Both the position numbers and the translations under genes were made by a program. The notes beneath the pieces were generated by a model that was not told the DNA's origin, did not search any database, and worked only from the letters and a program-made list of their open reading frames with translations. A DNA stretch of 34,702 nucleotides from Gammaproteobacteria bacterium (GTDB taxonomy: Bacteria; Pseudomonadota; Gammaproteobacteria; Ga0077536). The stretch spans positions 1 to 34,702 of the forward strand of contig JADLGE010000042.1 in NCBI GenBank assembly GCA_020849475.1. Direction: 5' to 3'. Below, one piece after another: positions 34,575 to 34,702 of the stretch (its first letter is position 1; every line of letters begins with the position of its first letter).

Positions 34575-34702
34575 CTACTCGAGAATCTTGCTGACCACGC
34601 CGGCGCCGACAGTGCGGCCACCTTCGCGGATTGCAAAGCGCAGACCGTCTTCCATCGCGATCGGGTTGATCAGCTTCACCGTCACCTTGACGTTGTCGCC
34701 GG
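34575..34702 (-). CDS. tuf: Elongation factor Tu, C-terminal 42 residues
   Basis: The visible end reads [20 protein letters not shown] followed by [20 protein letters not shown] and LE, then TAG. This is the third barrel domain of EF-Tu, which delivers aminoacyl-tRNA to the ribosome. The rest lies beyond the window. Position before rpsJ is the usual str-S10 arrangement. Confidence 0.97.
   Translation of the reverse strand, partial: GDNVKVTVKLINPIAMEDGLRFAIREGGRTVGAGVVSKILE

Overview
The window looks like the chromosome of a high-GC gammaproteobacterium. The evidence is the uninterrupted minus-strand block tuf-rpsJ ... rpsQ, rplN ... secY-rpmJ, rpsM ... rplQ in the classical S10-spc-alpha order. 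rpmJ follows secY directly with no infA, S14 has the long zinc-free form, and protein sequences and lengths are close to E. coli. No genus can be named from this alone. A VPLPA/PEP-CTERM sorting tail and many acyl-CoA and oxygenase genes suggest an environmental, catabolically versatile bacterium.

Layout. (1) 1-3968: the start of a divergent gene (probably FAH family), then a divergent control region with two near-identical palindromic sites and a decayed GntR fragment. An operon follows: a PhzS-like flavin monooxygenase, 2-aminomuconate deaminase (amnD-like), and the two subunits of a 2-aminophenol 1,6-dioxygenase-type LigB enzyme (amnB, amnA). This is a compact ring-cleavage module for an ortho-aminophenol-type compound. 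(2) 4114-7560: a secreted LamG-like protein with an exosortase-type tail, an enoyl-CoA isomerase-like gene, and a YadG/YadH-type ABC exporter. (3) 7584-18280: a catabolic region. The minus-strand run AraC regulator, amidohydrolase, SCP2-type thiolase and Baeyer-Villiger monooxygenase could act in sequence on a cyclic ketone: lactone formation, lactone opening, thiolysis. Around it lie a luciferase-like monooxygenase (divergent from the regulator), two further crotonase-family genes (one with both hydratase glutamates, one with neither), a zinc alcohol dehydrogenase and an HMG-CoA lyase-type enzyme. (4) 18331-20799: a lone RpfC-like hybrid sensor kinase (membrane domain, HisKA, HATPase, degenerate receiver, true receiver, HPt) with visibly lower GC than its surroundings. 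(5) 21095-34702: the ribosomal protein/secY/rpoA block, ending in the 3' end of tuf.

No tRNA, rRNA, CRISPR array, transposase or integrase was seen. The features most worth following are the aminoaromatic module with its duplicated operator, the Baeyer-Villiger/lactonase/thiolase operon, and the RpfC-like kinase. The best-supported calls are the ribosomal genes. Substrates of the catabolic enzymes are inferred from family and context only.
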